A DNA stretch of 64,000 nt, taken from positions 21,961,001-22,025,000 of the forward strand of contig JALDNG010000005.1 in NCBI GenBank assembly GCA_024349245.1. The letters are read 5' to 3'. Below are positions 11,467-22,459 of this stretch, one piece after another (the first letter of the stretch is position 1; each line of letters opens with the position of its first letter). Origin of the DNA: Neodontobutis hainanensis (lineage: Eukaryota; Chordata; Actinopteri; Gobiiformes; Odontobutidae). The notes below the pieces were generated by a model. That model made no database searches. It was not told the origin of the DNA and was given only the letters and a program-made list of their open reading frames with translations. A program made the translations under genes and the position numbers.

Positions 11467-11637
11467 TCAGCGGCTGTGTGAGCTCTTAAAATGGCCCATA
11501 ACTGAGGCCGAGCTCAAAGAAGCCCTGTTCCCCTCTGCCCCTGAGAGCCCTCCCCCAACTGCTAAGAGAGAGCTCAGAATCATTGAGTTGATGAAGAAAA
11601 AGGACATCAGGTCTCAAATGTGTGCTGAAGCTAAAAG
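11467..11637 (+). CDS. cadps: cadps in-frame cassette exon (57 codons), probably alternative
   Basis: Seen: acceptor CCCACAG ending at 11466, donor GTGAGT at 11638, 171 bases (57 codons). Its first base completes the split codon of exon 2 (AG+T, Ser) and its last two bases (AG) are completed by the G that opens the 26410 exon, so inclusion or skipping both keep frame. It encodes SQRLCELLKWPITEAELKEA, a proline-rich SAPESPPP stretch, then a basic segment with ELMKKKD and QMCAEAKR. It is open in this frame, charged and soluble. I do not recognise a domain. Inference: an optional insert between SHVHGN and PDGIG. Transcript evidence would decide it. Confidence 0.72.
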
Positions 11638-11824
11638 GTGAGTTTATCTGGGTCAATGACATAAGCAAACAAAATTTTACAATACTCTTTATATTTACTC
11701 TGCATTTTTAATTACATAGTAATAGTGTTGTTTTTTCACCACCAGAGCTGCCTTAGAGGCAGTGTCACACTGAGCACTTGTTTTCAACCGTTAGATAAGT
11801 CTCTACACAATCTCTAAGTCTCTG

Positions 11825-11844
11825 AGAAACTACAGATGCTTCCC

Positions 11845-11908
<64 letters not shown>

Positions 11909-11930
11909 CAGGGAAGCAGCTGTAGTTTCT
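11825..11930. repeat. (AT)26 microsatellite inside inverted arms
   Basis: The run of AT dinucleotides at 11851-11902 is flanked by AGAAACTACAGATGCTTCCC on the left and, reversed, AGAAACTACAGCTGCTTCCC on the right, followed on each side by TGTTTT. The arms are about 26 bases with one mismatch. The whole block can fold into one hairpin or cruciform. Confidence 0.92.
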
Positions 11931-11949
11931 TGCTTGTCTTGTTTCTGTT

Positions 11950-13050
11950 CAGTTAGAGAAAATTATTTTGCATCCACACGTCAATCTGTTCGATGCAGTG
12001 ACACAGTGAATGGATTGGTCCATTTTCACCTGCTGTGAGTGAAATGTAAATCTGAGTGTCATCTGCATAATTATGGTAGGATACGCCACAGCTGTGTATT
12101 AACTGGCCTAAAGGAAGCATGTAAAGATTGAATATTAGAGGTCCCAAGATAGACCCCTGTGGAACTCCACATGTCAGGGCCATTTGGTCTGATACACAGT
12201 TACCAACCGAAACAAAGTACATCCTGTCATCCGGTCCAAGATATGACTGAAACCATTTAAGATCAGTTCCATAAATACCTATCCATTCCTCTAATCTTTG
12301 TGACAGGATTTCATGGTCCACCTTGTCAAACACAGCACTCAGGTCCAACAGAACTAAGACAGAGACTTTGGCTGCGTTAGTGTTCAGACGGATTACCTTT
12401 GTTAAGTAATAGGAAGTCAGTAAGTTGCTTTTTCATTGACTTTCCCTAAAAATAGCAGGTTTGATATGGATTGATAGTTTGCGCTGTAGCATCAAGACTG
12501 CTCTTCTTTAGGAGAGGCTTAATGACAGCATTTTTAAGGCCATTGGAAATATTCCAGACTGTAAGGAATTATTGACTATATCAGTGAGTTGTAGTAATAA
12601 AATGTTTCGTACTACTTTTAGAAATCTAGTGGGTAGAACATCGAGGCAGCAGGTGGATGAACTCAGGCTTGAGACAGTTTTTCAATTGTTTTGTCATTAA
12701 TGGGTGTAAAATGTGTTAACGCAACCAAGTGTCTCCTAGATGGCTGCAGTGTTGTTTTATGTCCTGTGGACTGGAGCATGTTTAATGCCTTAAACCTGTC
12801 GTTCCAAAACAATGCAAACTCATTGGATTTAGTGTTGGAAACTAATTCTGGAGGAATGAAGTTGGAGGGGTTTGTTAATCTGTTCACTGTAGCAAACAGG
12901 ACACGCAAGTTGTTACTGCTGTTGTTGATCTCTGAGAAAAACATTTCTCTTGCTTTTTGCAAGTTTGATTGAACACATGCACATTTTCTTTGTCTACCTC
13001 ATAATGAATCAAGAGTTTCAATTTATGTCATTTTGTTTCATCTTGACAGC
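11950..13050 (-). mobile_element. L2-like LINE, partial ORF2 with RT core
   Basis: On the minus strand, 12962 down to 12663 gives KAREMFFSEINNSSNN and VLFATVNRLTNPSNFIPPEL, a block before the RT domain. Then 12348 down to 11953 gives LSAVFDKVDHEILSQRL (motif A), CGVPQGSILGPLIFNLYMLP (motif B) and YADDTQIYISL (motif C). The 3' end is missing and frames are broken between the two blocks. The YADDTQIY and GVPQGSILGP motifs fit the L2/CR1 group. Confidence 0.88.
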
Positions 13051-13203
13051 ATTCCATTTTCTGTGCCCTGACAGAAGGAGCATTGCTCCATGATGCCTTT
13101 TGCCTCTTCATGATTACTTTAACCTTAACAGGAGCATTATGGAAGTTTTACTGGTTCAAATAAAAAAAAAAATCTAACCAATACATGCATCAGCAAAAGC
13201 CTG

Positions 13204-13503
13204 ATGTGCAGAAGGAGCCTATCTGAATTCTCTGTGGTTGTCTCTGTAAGCCTGTGCAGTCATTTGAATGAGTTTGGGAACAAATCTCTTGCGTTCTATC
13301 AGCGAACGAGACGTCCTAATTTGCTACAATTAACTAAACTAAGCAATGCTAGCGGCAAAGTTGAAAATGAATCCTGCAAACGCAAGTGTCAGGCCTCCAA
13401 CACCCTCAAAACATCGAGGAAAGTTTTATCAAGTGCCAGCAAAAAGGCAAAATTAGAGTCCAACCGGTGTCAAAATAATAAGACGAGAGTCAAAGAAAGC
13501 TGA
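13204..13503 (+). other. Unrecognised open stretch in the composite repeat
   Basis: An open frame runs for about 100 codons and ends in a basic segment KVLSSASKKAKLESNRCQNN. A donor-like AAAAGGTAAGAC follows at 13556-13567. Most of the stretch (13256 onward) is absent from the second repeat copy. It could be a captured or decayed exon, or a chance frame. I do not recognise it and would not call it a gene. Confidence 0.25.
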
Positions 13504-14113
13504 GATCTGCTTTGGGAATAGAAAAACAGACTCTGAGCTGGGTTTTCTTTCACTGAAAAGGTAAGACATCATTACACACCATTTATTATATCTTGTGATG
13601 TTTTGTTTTCAGTTTTCTAAAGCTAAATAACTTTATTATCCTTGTAATACGATGATGCTAACCATCTAACAGAAACGTCTCATAATAAGTTATTGTCTTC
13701 AATGGATTAAATACCTTCAGAAAACCAGTGTTTTATGAGCCTGACTTCCAAGACTGATGAGTCTGAAACATTTGCTGTCTTGGCCTTTCAAATTTCTTTT
13801 TCAGATGTCTTTAAAAAGCAGCATTTTATAGTTAGGGACTCTTTTCTTCCAGACTTACGTTGGCTCATTTGCCAAATAACTTTCACCAGAGATAACACGC
13901 ACCATGACAGCTTTATATATTTAGCCAGGATTTAATATGGGATGTAATTGTTATCATTGTTTGCCTCGTTATATTCACATCATGTCAGATTACTGTGGTC
14001 TGTTTATTGTAATAAAAAATTCCATCTACTGGTCTCAGTTGTAAATAAAGTAAAAGTTTGTCACGTTGACTCTAAAGGATCTGTGGTTGAGGTGCACTGC
14101 CGCACGTCAGAGG

Positions 14114-14239
14114 CGAGCAGGAGTGGACCCTCTGGATGTGGGAAGCTCTGAGGTCATACCAGCCGGTTCAGCAGCACCTGTCACAGACTGTACTCAACAG
14201 ACGGTGGACAAAGGATTTGGAGATGTCTCTTACCTTTCA
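14114..14239 (+). pseudogene. Exon-like fragment of an unidentified gene
   Basis: After an AG, one frame reads GEQEWTLWMWEALRSYQPVQ and then QHLSQTVLNRRWTKDLEMSL, and it ends before a donor-like GTAAGA at 14240. The aromatic and charged composition looks like real protein, but I cannot name the parent gene. A second frame is also open here. It lies 600 bases before the bub3 relic in a segment absent from the other repeat copy. Confidence 0.35.
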
Positions 14240-14830
14240 GTAAGAGTAAGAGAGTAAGAGTCTTTTACTCACTTTCTGTTTGGATAATAAGTGTCTTTAG
14301 CGTCTGCAGAGTCACCACAAACATTAATGGAGCTGCTCTGGAGCTAACACCCGCATTGGCCACAACACAGTGCAGCGCAGGGTTAGAAAAAGACGTTAGA
14401 AACTGCTAGAAATAGTCTAAAACCCAAATTTATTTGAAATATTGCACAGTGATAAGTATTTCCCATACTCTTTTTTTCTCCAGGGATATTTCAAAAGACC
14501 AAATGATTCCTGATCCAATTCCCTGTTCAGTGTTAGCTTAATTCCAGTCATTTGTGTTTTAGATTTTTATTTTTTATATTTATTCCTTTCAAGTTTATTT
14601 AATATTTTAGTCTAGTCTCTTATTTATTGTGCTTTGAGTCTTTGAATAACGCCACCATTACCTATTCACAATAGCAGCTGTACTTTAAATGCCTATTGAC
14701 TTTCCACTTTTGAGACAAATAGATGGAATCATTTTAGAATTGGAGGCTGCACATTCATGATTCATGATTATTCTATTGTAAAAAAGTCCTTAAAATGTCT
14801 ATGGAGTTTTCTCATAGTATTTATTCTCAG

Positions 14831-14969
14831 GTGTACACTCTGTCTGTGGCCGGGGACCAGGAGATGTGTCCTGGTCTGGGACCTGAGGAACATGGGCTAC
14901 GTTCAACAGAGACGAGAGTCCAGCCTCAAGTATCAGACCCGCTGCATCTGAGCCTTCTCAAACAAACAG
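14831..14969 (+). pseudogene. bub3: bub3 exon relic, unprocessed and broken
   Basis: The sequence encodes VYTLSVAGD, then after a shift RRCVLVWDLRNMGYVQQR and RESSLKYQTRCI, then a stop and AFSNKQ. These are consecutive parts of the BUB3 WD40 protein of the spindle checkpoint. Compared with the family exon about 20 bases are missing after GD, which breaks frame, and the Arg CGA after CI has become TGA (14949-14951), a CpG-type change. Acceptor TTCTCAG before and donor GTGACC after remain, so this is a copy of genomic DNA, not a retrocopy of mRNA. No other bub3 exon was found near it. Confidence 0.85.
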
Positions 14970-15253
14970 GTGACCCCTCCTCAATCGCACATAGTGTTTA
15001 GGCTCATGTTACAGATGACGGGATGTTTTGTTTGTAGGCTGTACACCAGAGCTGAGAGAGTAAGACTTTTTTTTATATATATTGTTATGTAACCATCAGT
15101 CATGGTTGTTGCACTGGAAATGTTCTGACATAAGATGTTTGTTTTTTATTATACTTTGACAATGTTTTCACTTTGCTCTGTAGTTTAACTTCTGATCTCA
15201 AATCCTTTTAAAACGACGTACTCAAGTGTGCATTTTTCCTTCTCACCTCCAGT

Positions 15254-15319
15254 TTATGAAGCTCAGACACTTCTGGCTGCACTGGACAAAACTCATCATA
15301 ACCACCAGCCACTGCAGGT
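15254..15319 (+). pseudogene. Possible exon fragment, unidentified
   Basis: After a pyrimidine tract and CCTCCAG, a frame reads YEAQTLLAALDKTHHNHQ followed by PLQ, and then GTCAAC. It is short, and both splice sites are only fair. It sits in the same inserted segment as the bub3 relic. It may be a captured exon or chance. Confidence 0.25.
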
Positions 15320-15525
15320 CAACCATAAAGTTTTTAAGTCATTCTTTTTTGTATTTCATATTTTTGTAGCCTGAAAAATGATGCTGTTGTTGTTGTCAAC
15401 TAATGTTAAATATATTGTTCTGCTGACAAAGAAGGATCAAAGAAGTCAAAGCTCTCCTGCGTCCAAAGACTACAGCTACATCCCTTGGCAGCAGAGCAGA
15501 ATTTTGGGAAATCGTCTAAAGTCTC

Positions 15526-16440
15526 CAGGGGGACTCCCAAGAGACACATGATCCTTTGACCCTGGAGTTGTGCTCCCACATACAGCTGAACAGGCACAGA
15601 CACTCTACATTTTTGTTACCTCTCAAACACTGTGTATGTGTTTATTATGCCACAGTAAAAAATGTTATTACTGTCACAATTACCCCAATACTTATTAGGC
15701 CCAAGCCCAATGAGGGACTATTGTTTTTGCTCAAGTTATTTTTAGTTATTTAAATATATCCCTTAACTCTCAAACACGTTCTCGGATCAAGTTGGACCCA
15801 AAAAAGCGTTTGTGCACATTCATGACATGAACACAAAGATATGTAAATAAAAGGGTTATCTTTAGAAATGGCCCTCTAGCGCCCCCTACAAACTTATAAT
15901 GGGACCAAAGAATTTAGTTTGTCATAGAGACATTTGGTACACACATCACTTATGTCATGACGAACATAAAAGCCAATGAAACCACCCCCTATCTACAAAT
16001 GTGTTGCCATAGCAACGGCGCAAATATGTTGAAAGAGTCAATGGGAAGGGAAGATTTTAGTTTGTCGTAGGCAAATGAAACTCAGTTCACGTTCGCCCAA
16101 AATATGAACGCGTTCATAAACTATTTTTCAATGAACGCGTTCAGGCACAACACTGCCTAAATTGCACCCCTAGCATCAAAAGATTAAACTCAATGTGTTT
16201 TCTTCTAAAAGGCCCCACATTTGTTGAGTCTTATCTAGACACAAGTGCCAACAAAAGTTGTCATTTTGTTTTTTGATACATTTGTGGCTGTGGTCGTAAT
16301 GAGCCTGTGAAGAGGCAGCCATTATTTTCATTTACCAAATGGCAGGATCCTTTCTTTGGAGGAGGCTCCTCTAAAGCCACGACTAGAGTCGTGTAAAACT
16401 CCTCAGAATCTTTTGTAACTTGTAAAATTGTTCTTTTAGA
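15526..16440. repeat. Probable teleost dispersed repeat
   Basis: The stretch contains CCCAATGAGGGACTATTGTT, a block with GCCCTCTAGCGCCCCCTACA, and ACACACATCACTTATGTCAT, wording typical of a common fish repeat. A related piece may lie at 24280-24370 (CTCACCAAACTTTGCCCAAG). Edges and class are not determined. No gene. Confidence 0.4.
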
Positions 16441-16684
16441 CAAGTAATATTTATATTTTTACTTTTTAAACAGGGGGGGACAGATTTTTAGACAGATCCC
16501 AGGAAAACCAGAGATTGTGGAGACCTTTAACTCTAAATACAAGGTGGTGTAGCAGGCCCCAGCAGTAGCACAGGCCCGAGGTGATGAAGCAGGCTCCAGC
16601 CAGAAGAAGATTCAAGCAGAGGCACAGGCCCGGTTATTTGACATTATCGTGAAGTTTACACTTTAAAGCACGAAATGCAATTGT

Positions 16685-17145
16685 CATGGCTGAGGGCTCA
16701 GGAACAGGAAAAGACTCCAATGCAGAAACCCAGACTCCGAATAAAACGTGGAACAAAAATTTATTTACAGGCGAACATAAGAATACAACAAAATCCCAAA
16801 AACCAAAACTCTCCCAGAACAGAACAGGCAAAAATCCAGAGATAAAGAAAATACAAAGACACAACAGACTAGGAATTTTCACAAGAGACAAAAGGAACAG
16901 CACCAGGACTTACGGGTGACAAGAACAATGACCTGGTACTGAGGGGAAGGACAAACAGGTATAAATAGACACAGACAACAAGGGACAGGTGAAACACATT
17001 AGGGCGGAGCAGGTAATCACACAGGAGGGAAAGACACCAGGAAGTCAAGCAGAGACACAGACAAGGGCAAGAGATATCAAAATAAAGTCCATGAAATACA
17101 ATACAACCTGGAAACAATATAAAACGGACATAAAACCTGACAGCA
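16685..17145. repeat. Probable dispersed repeat, class uncertain
   Basis: Purine-rich sequence with AAATTTATTTACAGGCGAAC, ACAGGTATAAATAGACACAG, AGGTGAAACACATTAGGGCG and a CCTGACAG end resembles common non-coding fish repeats. It has no coding capacity. I could not find paired ends. Confidence 0.4.
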
Positions 17146-17530
17146 ATCCTCCGAGTTTATGTGTCCCCAAGCATTACAGAGATTTATTTAGGTGTTTGAG
17201 GCATTTCTGTAGATATATGACCTACCTGCTTCGTATGTCCTGGCAGCAGTCGGTCCTCCTCACTGACAGCTCCAGCTCCTGCTCTCCTCCTTCTTGAGTC
17301 ACTGTCAGAGCGCTCCTCCACAAGAGCTTGCATCTCATATTGTGTTAAACTTCTTGTTGTATTCTGAATGAAACAAACAGTGAAATAAACAATGAAATGA
17401 TACAGCAATGTTACATTTATGTTTTCTCAACCTAATGCAAAACTAATTTAGTACAGTTATGCTCATATTCTTTTCTCTGCAGTAAATAAGAGGTCAGTGA
17501 GTTTGTTTTACTGTGGAGCTTGTCACTGAT

Positions 17531-19200
17531 ACATTTACATTTAGTCATTTATCAGACGCTTTTATCAGGCACGTGCAGACATAGACATCAAAGGGGGCTT
17601 GAGCACCTGCCCTTTTTATTCCTGGAGAGAAAGTGCCCTTTTTTCTGGGGTGCTTTTTATTTTATTTTATTTTTTAAAAAATAATATATATTCCAGTTTG
17701 CGCACAGCTTCCCTGTCAGACAAATATATTTATTGAAGAATAGTATATCTAATAATCAGGTCAGGAGTTCTGAAGCGCTCATTGACCATTCCCCCCTTCC
17801 CCACTTGCGCGCAGCGGCGCACATCGGCACACATCAGATACACGACACACACCTGCAGGCAGCAGCAGCCCCTCCCAGCAGTGTTTTTTTGTCTTGTGCT
17901 GAGGTGAGTGGAGCTGGTGATGAACAAAAGATTAAAATACCAGTACCTCGAATAATGCTCGAATTTACTGCTGATTAGCCAGTAAAAACCTAGCAAAACC
18001 TGTGTTTTGCTAGCATGCATGCCTCATGAGCTACTAGACTAGAGCTGTGTAAGGGATAATCGCTATACATTATCCTCCTGCTTATTACATGGCTACCTAC
18101 CAAATAAATAAATAATTTGACACAAAATATTAAAAGGGAGTTTATTGATTTAAACCCGATTGTATTGCTTCCGCTAAAGAAAATAGTACGCTCCGTCTCT
18201 ACGGTTAGAATCCTGTAAGTCCATAGCAACGCTCTGTTTTTCATGGCAACGATCTGTTATACTCCGCACATTCTACATTGGAGATCAACCAAGCCATGTA
18301 ATAAAATAAGTTAATAAAATAAGAACGTCCCCAGTTAGTTAATGACTTACATCAAGAGTCTTTTTTACTGAAATTTAGAAATCTAAATTGATGAATCTAG
18401 AAGAAATCTACAGATGCAAACAGATAGAGGATAGGCTACACTCTAAAAAATGTAGTAAAACTGCATCTGTACATTAATAAATAAAACTTTAAAAATAAAT
18501 AAATAAAGTGCCCTTTATTTCACTTGAGCCCCTGCCCCTCAAAATGTCTGTGCACGTCCCTGGCTTTTATCCAAAGCGACTTACAAGTGTGGAAAACAAT
18601 GGAAGCAATTTCAACAACACAAGGTAACAAAAAGCATAAGTGCACAAAAACTAGTCAGTTAAAACCTAGCACAGCATACAAAACTAAGGATAGGAAAGAT
18701 TTTTTTTTTTTTTTAATTTTTTTTTTAAGAAGGAATTGATAGAAAGGAAGTTAAGAATTCAGTGTTTGTCAGTCAGGTGTTGACAAAAGAGATATGTTTT
18801 CAAACGTTTTTTAAAGATGTCTACAGAATCTGCTGATCTTGTAGCAGCAGGTAGATCATTCCACCAATGTGGAACAGATCCAGAGAACGTACGCAAGAGT
18901 GATTTTTTTTCCTTTTTGGGATGGTACAACCAGACGTTGTTAATTTGCAGATCGCAGGGATCTGGTAGAACATAGGTCTGTATCAGTGAGTGAAGATATG
19001 AGGGGGCGGAGCCAGCGGTGGTCTTGTAGGCCAAGAGCATAGCTTTGAACTTAATGCGTGCCTCAACCGGGAGCCAATGTAACCTAATGAGGAGAGGAGT
19101 TACGTGCGCTCTCTTCGGTTCTTTAAAGACCACTCTTGCTGCTGCATTCTGGATGAGCTGCAGAGGTTTGGTTGTGCAGGCAGGAAGTCCAGCCAGAAGA
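17531..19200 (-). mobile_element. LINE tail split by a hAT-like insertion
   Basis: On the minus strand 19133 down to 18759 reads LIRLHWLPVEARIKFKAMLL, TTAGSAPSYLHSLIQ, then SVPHWWNDLPAATRSADS and FKKRLKTYLFCQHL, the C-terminal part of a fish LINE RT. Its 3' part continues to 17531 (CATTTACATTTAGTCATTTA) but is broken at 17566-18562 by another element. A nearly identical uninterrupted copy is at 63335-63870, so the family moved fairly recently. Confidence 0.85.
17566..18562. mobile_element. 997-bp non-autonomous hAT-like element
   Basis: The 8-base sequence GCTTTTAT directly flanks it at 17558-17565 and 18563-18570, and removing the element restores the uninterrupted copy at 63350-63385. The ends are inverted: CAGGCACGTGCAGACA on the left, and CAGGGACGTGCACAGACA reversed on the right, with further inward similarity around GGGGCTTGAGC. 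CAGGG-type ends with 8-bp duplications are typical of hAT transposons. No transposase is encoded. Confidence 0.92.
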
Positions 19201-19865
19201 GCATTGCAAGGAAAGGTCTAATTTTCCTAATGTTGTAGAGGATGAATCTACAGGACCTGGTGGTGCTGGCAATGTGTTACACAAAGTGGTTTAGGAACAG
19301 TGCAGCTGTTTAGACATTAGTTGACCAGATAAAAAATAAGTGCTCCAACATTTGTGCAAAGACTTAACAAAATAACAGTAATAGTAACACAAGTACAGTA
19401 TCCTGTCTGAAATAAGTTCTCTAACTTTAGTCGTTATCCTGCTGAGACGGCGGGCCTCGATGAAAGCTATGTGAGTTGTTCATTTAGCTGCTCAGCTAAC
19501 TTTATCTATTTTAGACAAACATTTCATGCAGTCGATAATATCTCATATGAAGTTAGCTCTAACTGCCGTATTGTGTTGAACAACGCTTTTTAAAACACGT
19601 CATTGTCAAACATTAGTTATTTATTATCTCCCATGTCTCAGGAGTTCTCTTTACTGCTGTGTTCGAGCAGACTCATATCTAGTTTAGTCTCAATAAAGTT
19701 TGTCAAACAATAAACTTGCAGAAGTGTAACTTTTCTTACCTCCTCTGTAAACATTTTGCCTGTAAACATCAATGACCTGTGGAGCGGCAGAGTCGTCTTT
19801 GGTTGTTGTTTGTGCTCGTACAGGCGTGCGCACAGTGAACACGCACAACACTGGATGCAGTACCG
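19200..19865. other. Intronic stretch, nothing recognised
   Basis: Between two LINE copies. A 64-codon minus-strand frame at 19690-19884 has no recognisable motif. Nothing else seen. Confidence 0.45.
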
Positions 19866-21430
19866 CTAACGCCAGAGGTGGCACACTAGTACAAAAACTC
19901 GGGATCTTCCATAATGCACCTGTAACAGGAGCAATGGCTCCACAACATTAAAAACACTAGAAGTATAACAATTTAACAAATCAACTTGACATGATGAGAC
20001 ATTTTCAAACCCGATTGCCTCCATAAACTGTGTCCTGGTGTTATCATTAATGTGCCTCTTCTGAACAACTGTAGGTCGAGCAGCAACTTTTGGAAATATT
20101 GACAGATGGAAAAAGACACAAGAATGATCAGATAGAGCAACATCAATCACAGTGACATCTGAAATATGAACACGCTTGGTGATGACCAGGTCCAGAGTGT
20201 GACCTCTGTTATGGGTCGGCTCATTAACATGCTGACAAAGACCGAAAGTTTCAAGAACAGTAGAAAGTTCTTTGCCATTTCTGTCACAAACTTTATCCAC
20301 ATGCAAATTAAAATTACCTGATATGACTATTTGTTCAAATTCCGTGCAGATAACCGAAAGCATTTCAGTAACTCATCAATAAAATTGTTGGGGCTGAAAA
20401 CCTCAACTCCATTTTGAATGACACATACTCAAATGATAAAAACTCCCCAAGTGATAGTTTCTGGATAAGAATATTATCCCTAAGAAAGGCACATACACCA
20501 CCACCCTTTTTGTTTTCCTGCATTTTGTATACAAATGGCAAATTCGATGGGGTAAATTCAATAAGGCCCACATTTCCAGTCTTGCTGTCTAACTATGTTT
20601 CTCTTAAAAACATAAAATCAAGCTTATACAAAGTTATACAATCATTAATTACAATAATTTGTTTCCCAAAAACCTGACATTGAACACTGCAAGTTTCAAG
20701 TCTGTTTGAGCAGGACCTGACATTATCTGTTTGCAGGGGATTTGAATCAGATTTGTCTGATTAGACAATCTAACTGTTATTCTCTTCTCCAATCTGTGAC
20801 TTCTGACTGGAGCTAGGGAGCTGAGGGGAGTGTTCTCTCCCAGGGCCTCGGGTTGATAAGTGGTTTATTAGTCAAGGCTTTTGGAGCTGGTCTGGGAGGA
20901 GGTGGTCTGAACTCTAGGTATTGGCCGAAGTGGAGAAGTGTTGCTTCCTGGTGGTATTGGGGGTGATGTTTGTAGGGATGATGATAGTACCCATGACTTG
21001 GCTGTTGAGGCAGAAGTGCTTTTTTCATTTGGTGGCTGATGGCTTCTCAGAGGACCTTTTCTTCGTTCAAGAGGGTGCTCAGAACCATTTAGGTGTCTCA
21101 GGGAGTGCAGGAGATTATCCGTTAGTCTCCTGACCCCTCCTCTATTTAGATGTGGGCCCTTTCCTTTGAACAGGTCATCACTTTGCCAAAAAAAGTTAAA
21201 GTTATCAATGAAGTGTACTCCTCTTTTCTCACAGGCCTTGGACAGCCATGTATTCAATGCAAACAGCCAACTGAATTTATTGATCCGCCTGTCAATATTT
21301 GGGAATGGTCCACTTATAAAGGATTGCACTTCCTGGTTTTCAAGTTTTTCTAAAAACCTGGATTAATCTTTTTTTAAACTAATGATTCCCCCACGTGTAC
21401 TATCAGCAGTTTAATCCCTGTGTGTTTGGA
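19866..21430 (-). mobile_element. L2-like LINE, ORF1 esterase plus endonuclease region
   Basis: On the minus strand 21329 down to about 20900 gives SFISGPFPNIDRRINKFSWL, LNTWLSKACEKRGVHFIDNF and GKGPHLNRGGVRRLTDNLL, the C-terminal half of the SGNH/GDSL-type esterase found in ORF1 of L2 LINEs. The His is kept but the Asp two to three residues before it appears lost. Next, 20571 down to 20365 (NKKGGGVCAFLRDNILI) and 20363 down to 19866 (VISGNFNLHVD, THNRGHTLDLVITKRV, VALSDHSCVFF) give the apurinic-type endonuclease with its SDH motif. The RT part is absent. Confidence 0.82.
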
Positions 21431-22459
21431 CATGACTTGGGGGAGGAGGGCTGTTATATCAGTGACCTTAGCACTTGGATAGCTGCATGTATCAAAACAA
21501 CTATAGTTTAAGTCTCTGATAGCACTGTCTCCAAGCAACAGGATATATGTTCTTCACTTTTGGCATAGATTCTCTGTTTCTGTTTTCCTGTTGCTGTTTT
21601 CCAGAGAATAGGTCCCAGCACAGTTTTCTGGTTCATTCACTTAGTGTCCGTTTGTGGTGGGAATTTTCAGTAAAAAATAAGTAGAAGTATAAATAAGTAA
21701 AAACATAAAAATCCAGTTAAAATAAAGTAAAAAAAAGTTTATAACATCATTGAATGAAGGTTGAAATAACTAAAAAGTGTGTCTGCAATCTTCTAAAGTA
21801 GGCGTTTTTGTAGTGAGTCTTTTCTTCTAACTATTGGTTTTAACTCCTTCTGGTGTTTCTTTATTTAAGGTTAGTCTTGCTTTGTATCCTATTGTCCAGA
21901 AAATTGATAGCTCACTCAAATTCTTGTGGTGAATACAATACATTTTACTTGTGTTAGTACAGAGTTGAGAGGAGCTGCTCTCTATTCTCCGTTGTGCTCT
22001 GAGGTGAGCCAAGGTTTGACAGCTCTAGAGCAGTTAGAGCGTCTTTTGTGTGGAGTGACTGACTGCTGCAGTGTCCTCTGTGAGCTTTGTGACGCCGCTC
22101 GGCCTGTGTTAAGTGTTTACATAGAGTCTAATCTGCTGTGATGTGTCTGAACATCAAATGTGTCAGCCTCACAGGCAGCCATCTGTGGGAGAGGAGGAAC
22201 AAACATAGACCACGGAGGGCCACTCGGGCACAGAGGCCAGAGGTCAGCCCCCGCCCCCAGCCCACATCATTCTACCCATCAGTCCATCAGTCCTGTCCTC
22301 CGCCTGGCTGACACAGGCAGTGAGGCCTTTTCTGATCAGCCAGGACATATTTACAGCACTTGCTTTAAGAAATAGACAAAACAGACATTTTGATTTTGGT
22401 GAGTAAAGTTTAGTGAGTAGTGTTTGTATTGCTTTGTCATCAGAGACTGTATCTTTTGT
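21431..22459. other. Intron stretch, mostly unassigned
   Basis: The first 100 bases may extend the LINE ORF1 (minus strand, IVHVGE). The rest to 22459 has no recognised exon. GC-rich 22140-22330 has several chance open frames but no splice-flanked coding block. Confidence 0.4.

Larger units (their letters stand above)
13134..15525 (+). repeat. Composite dispersed repeat carrying exon-like inserts
   Basis: Three blocks match the copy at 54373-54895 in the same order: 13134-13255 (TACATGCATCAGCAAAAGCC), 13655-13935 (AAACATTTGCTGTCTTGGCC, GGGACTCTTTTCTTCCAGAC) and 15366-15525 (GACAAAGAAGGATCAAAGAA). Between them this copy holds two extra segments, 13256-13654 and 13936-15365. The second contains the bub3 exon relic and other exon-like pieces. 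Class unknown; no transposase was recognised in either copy. Confidence 0.7.
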
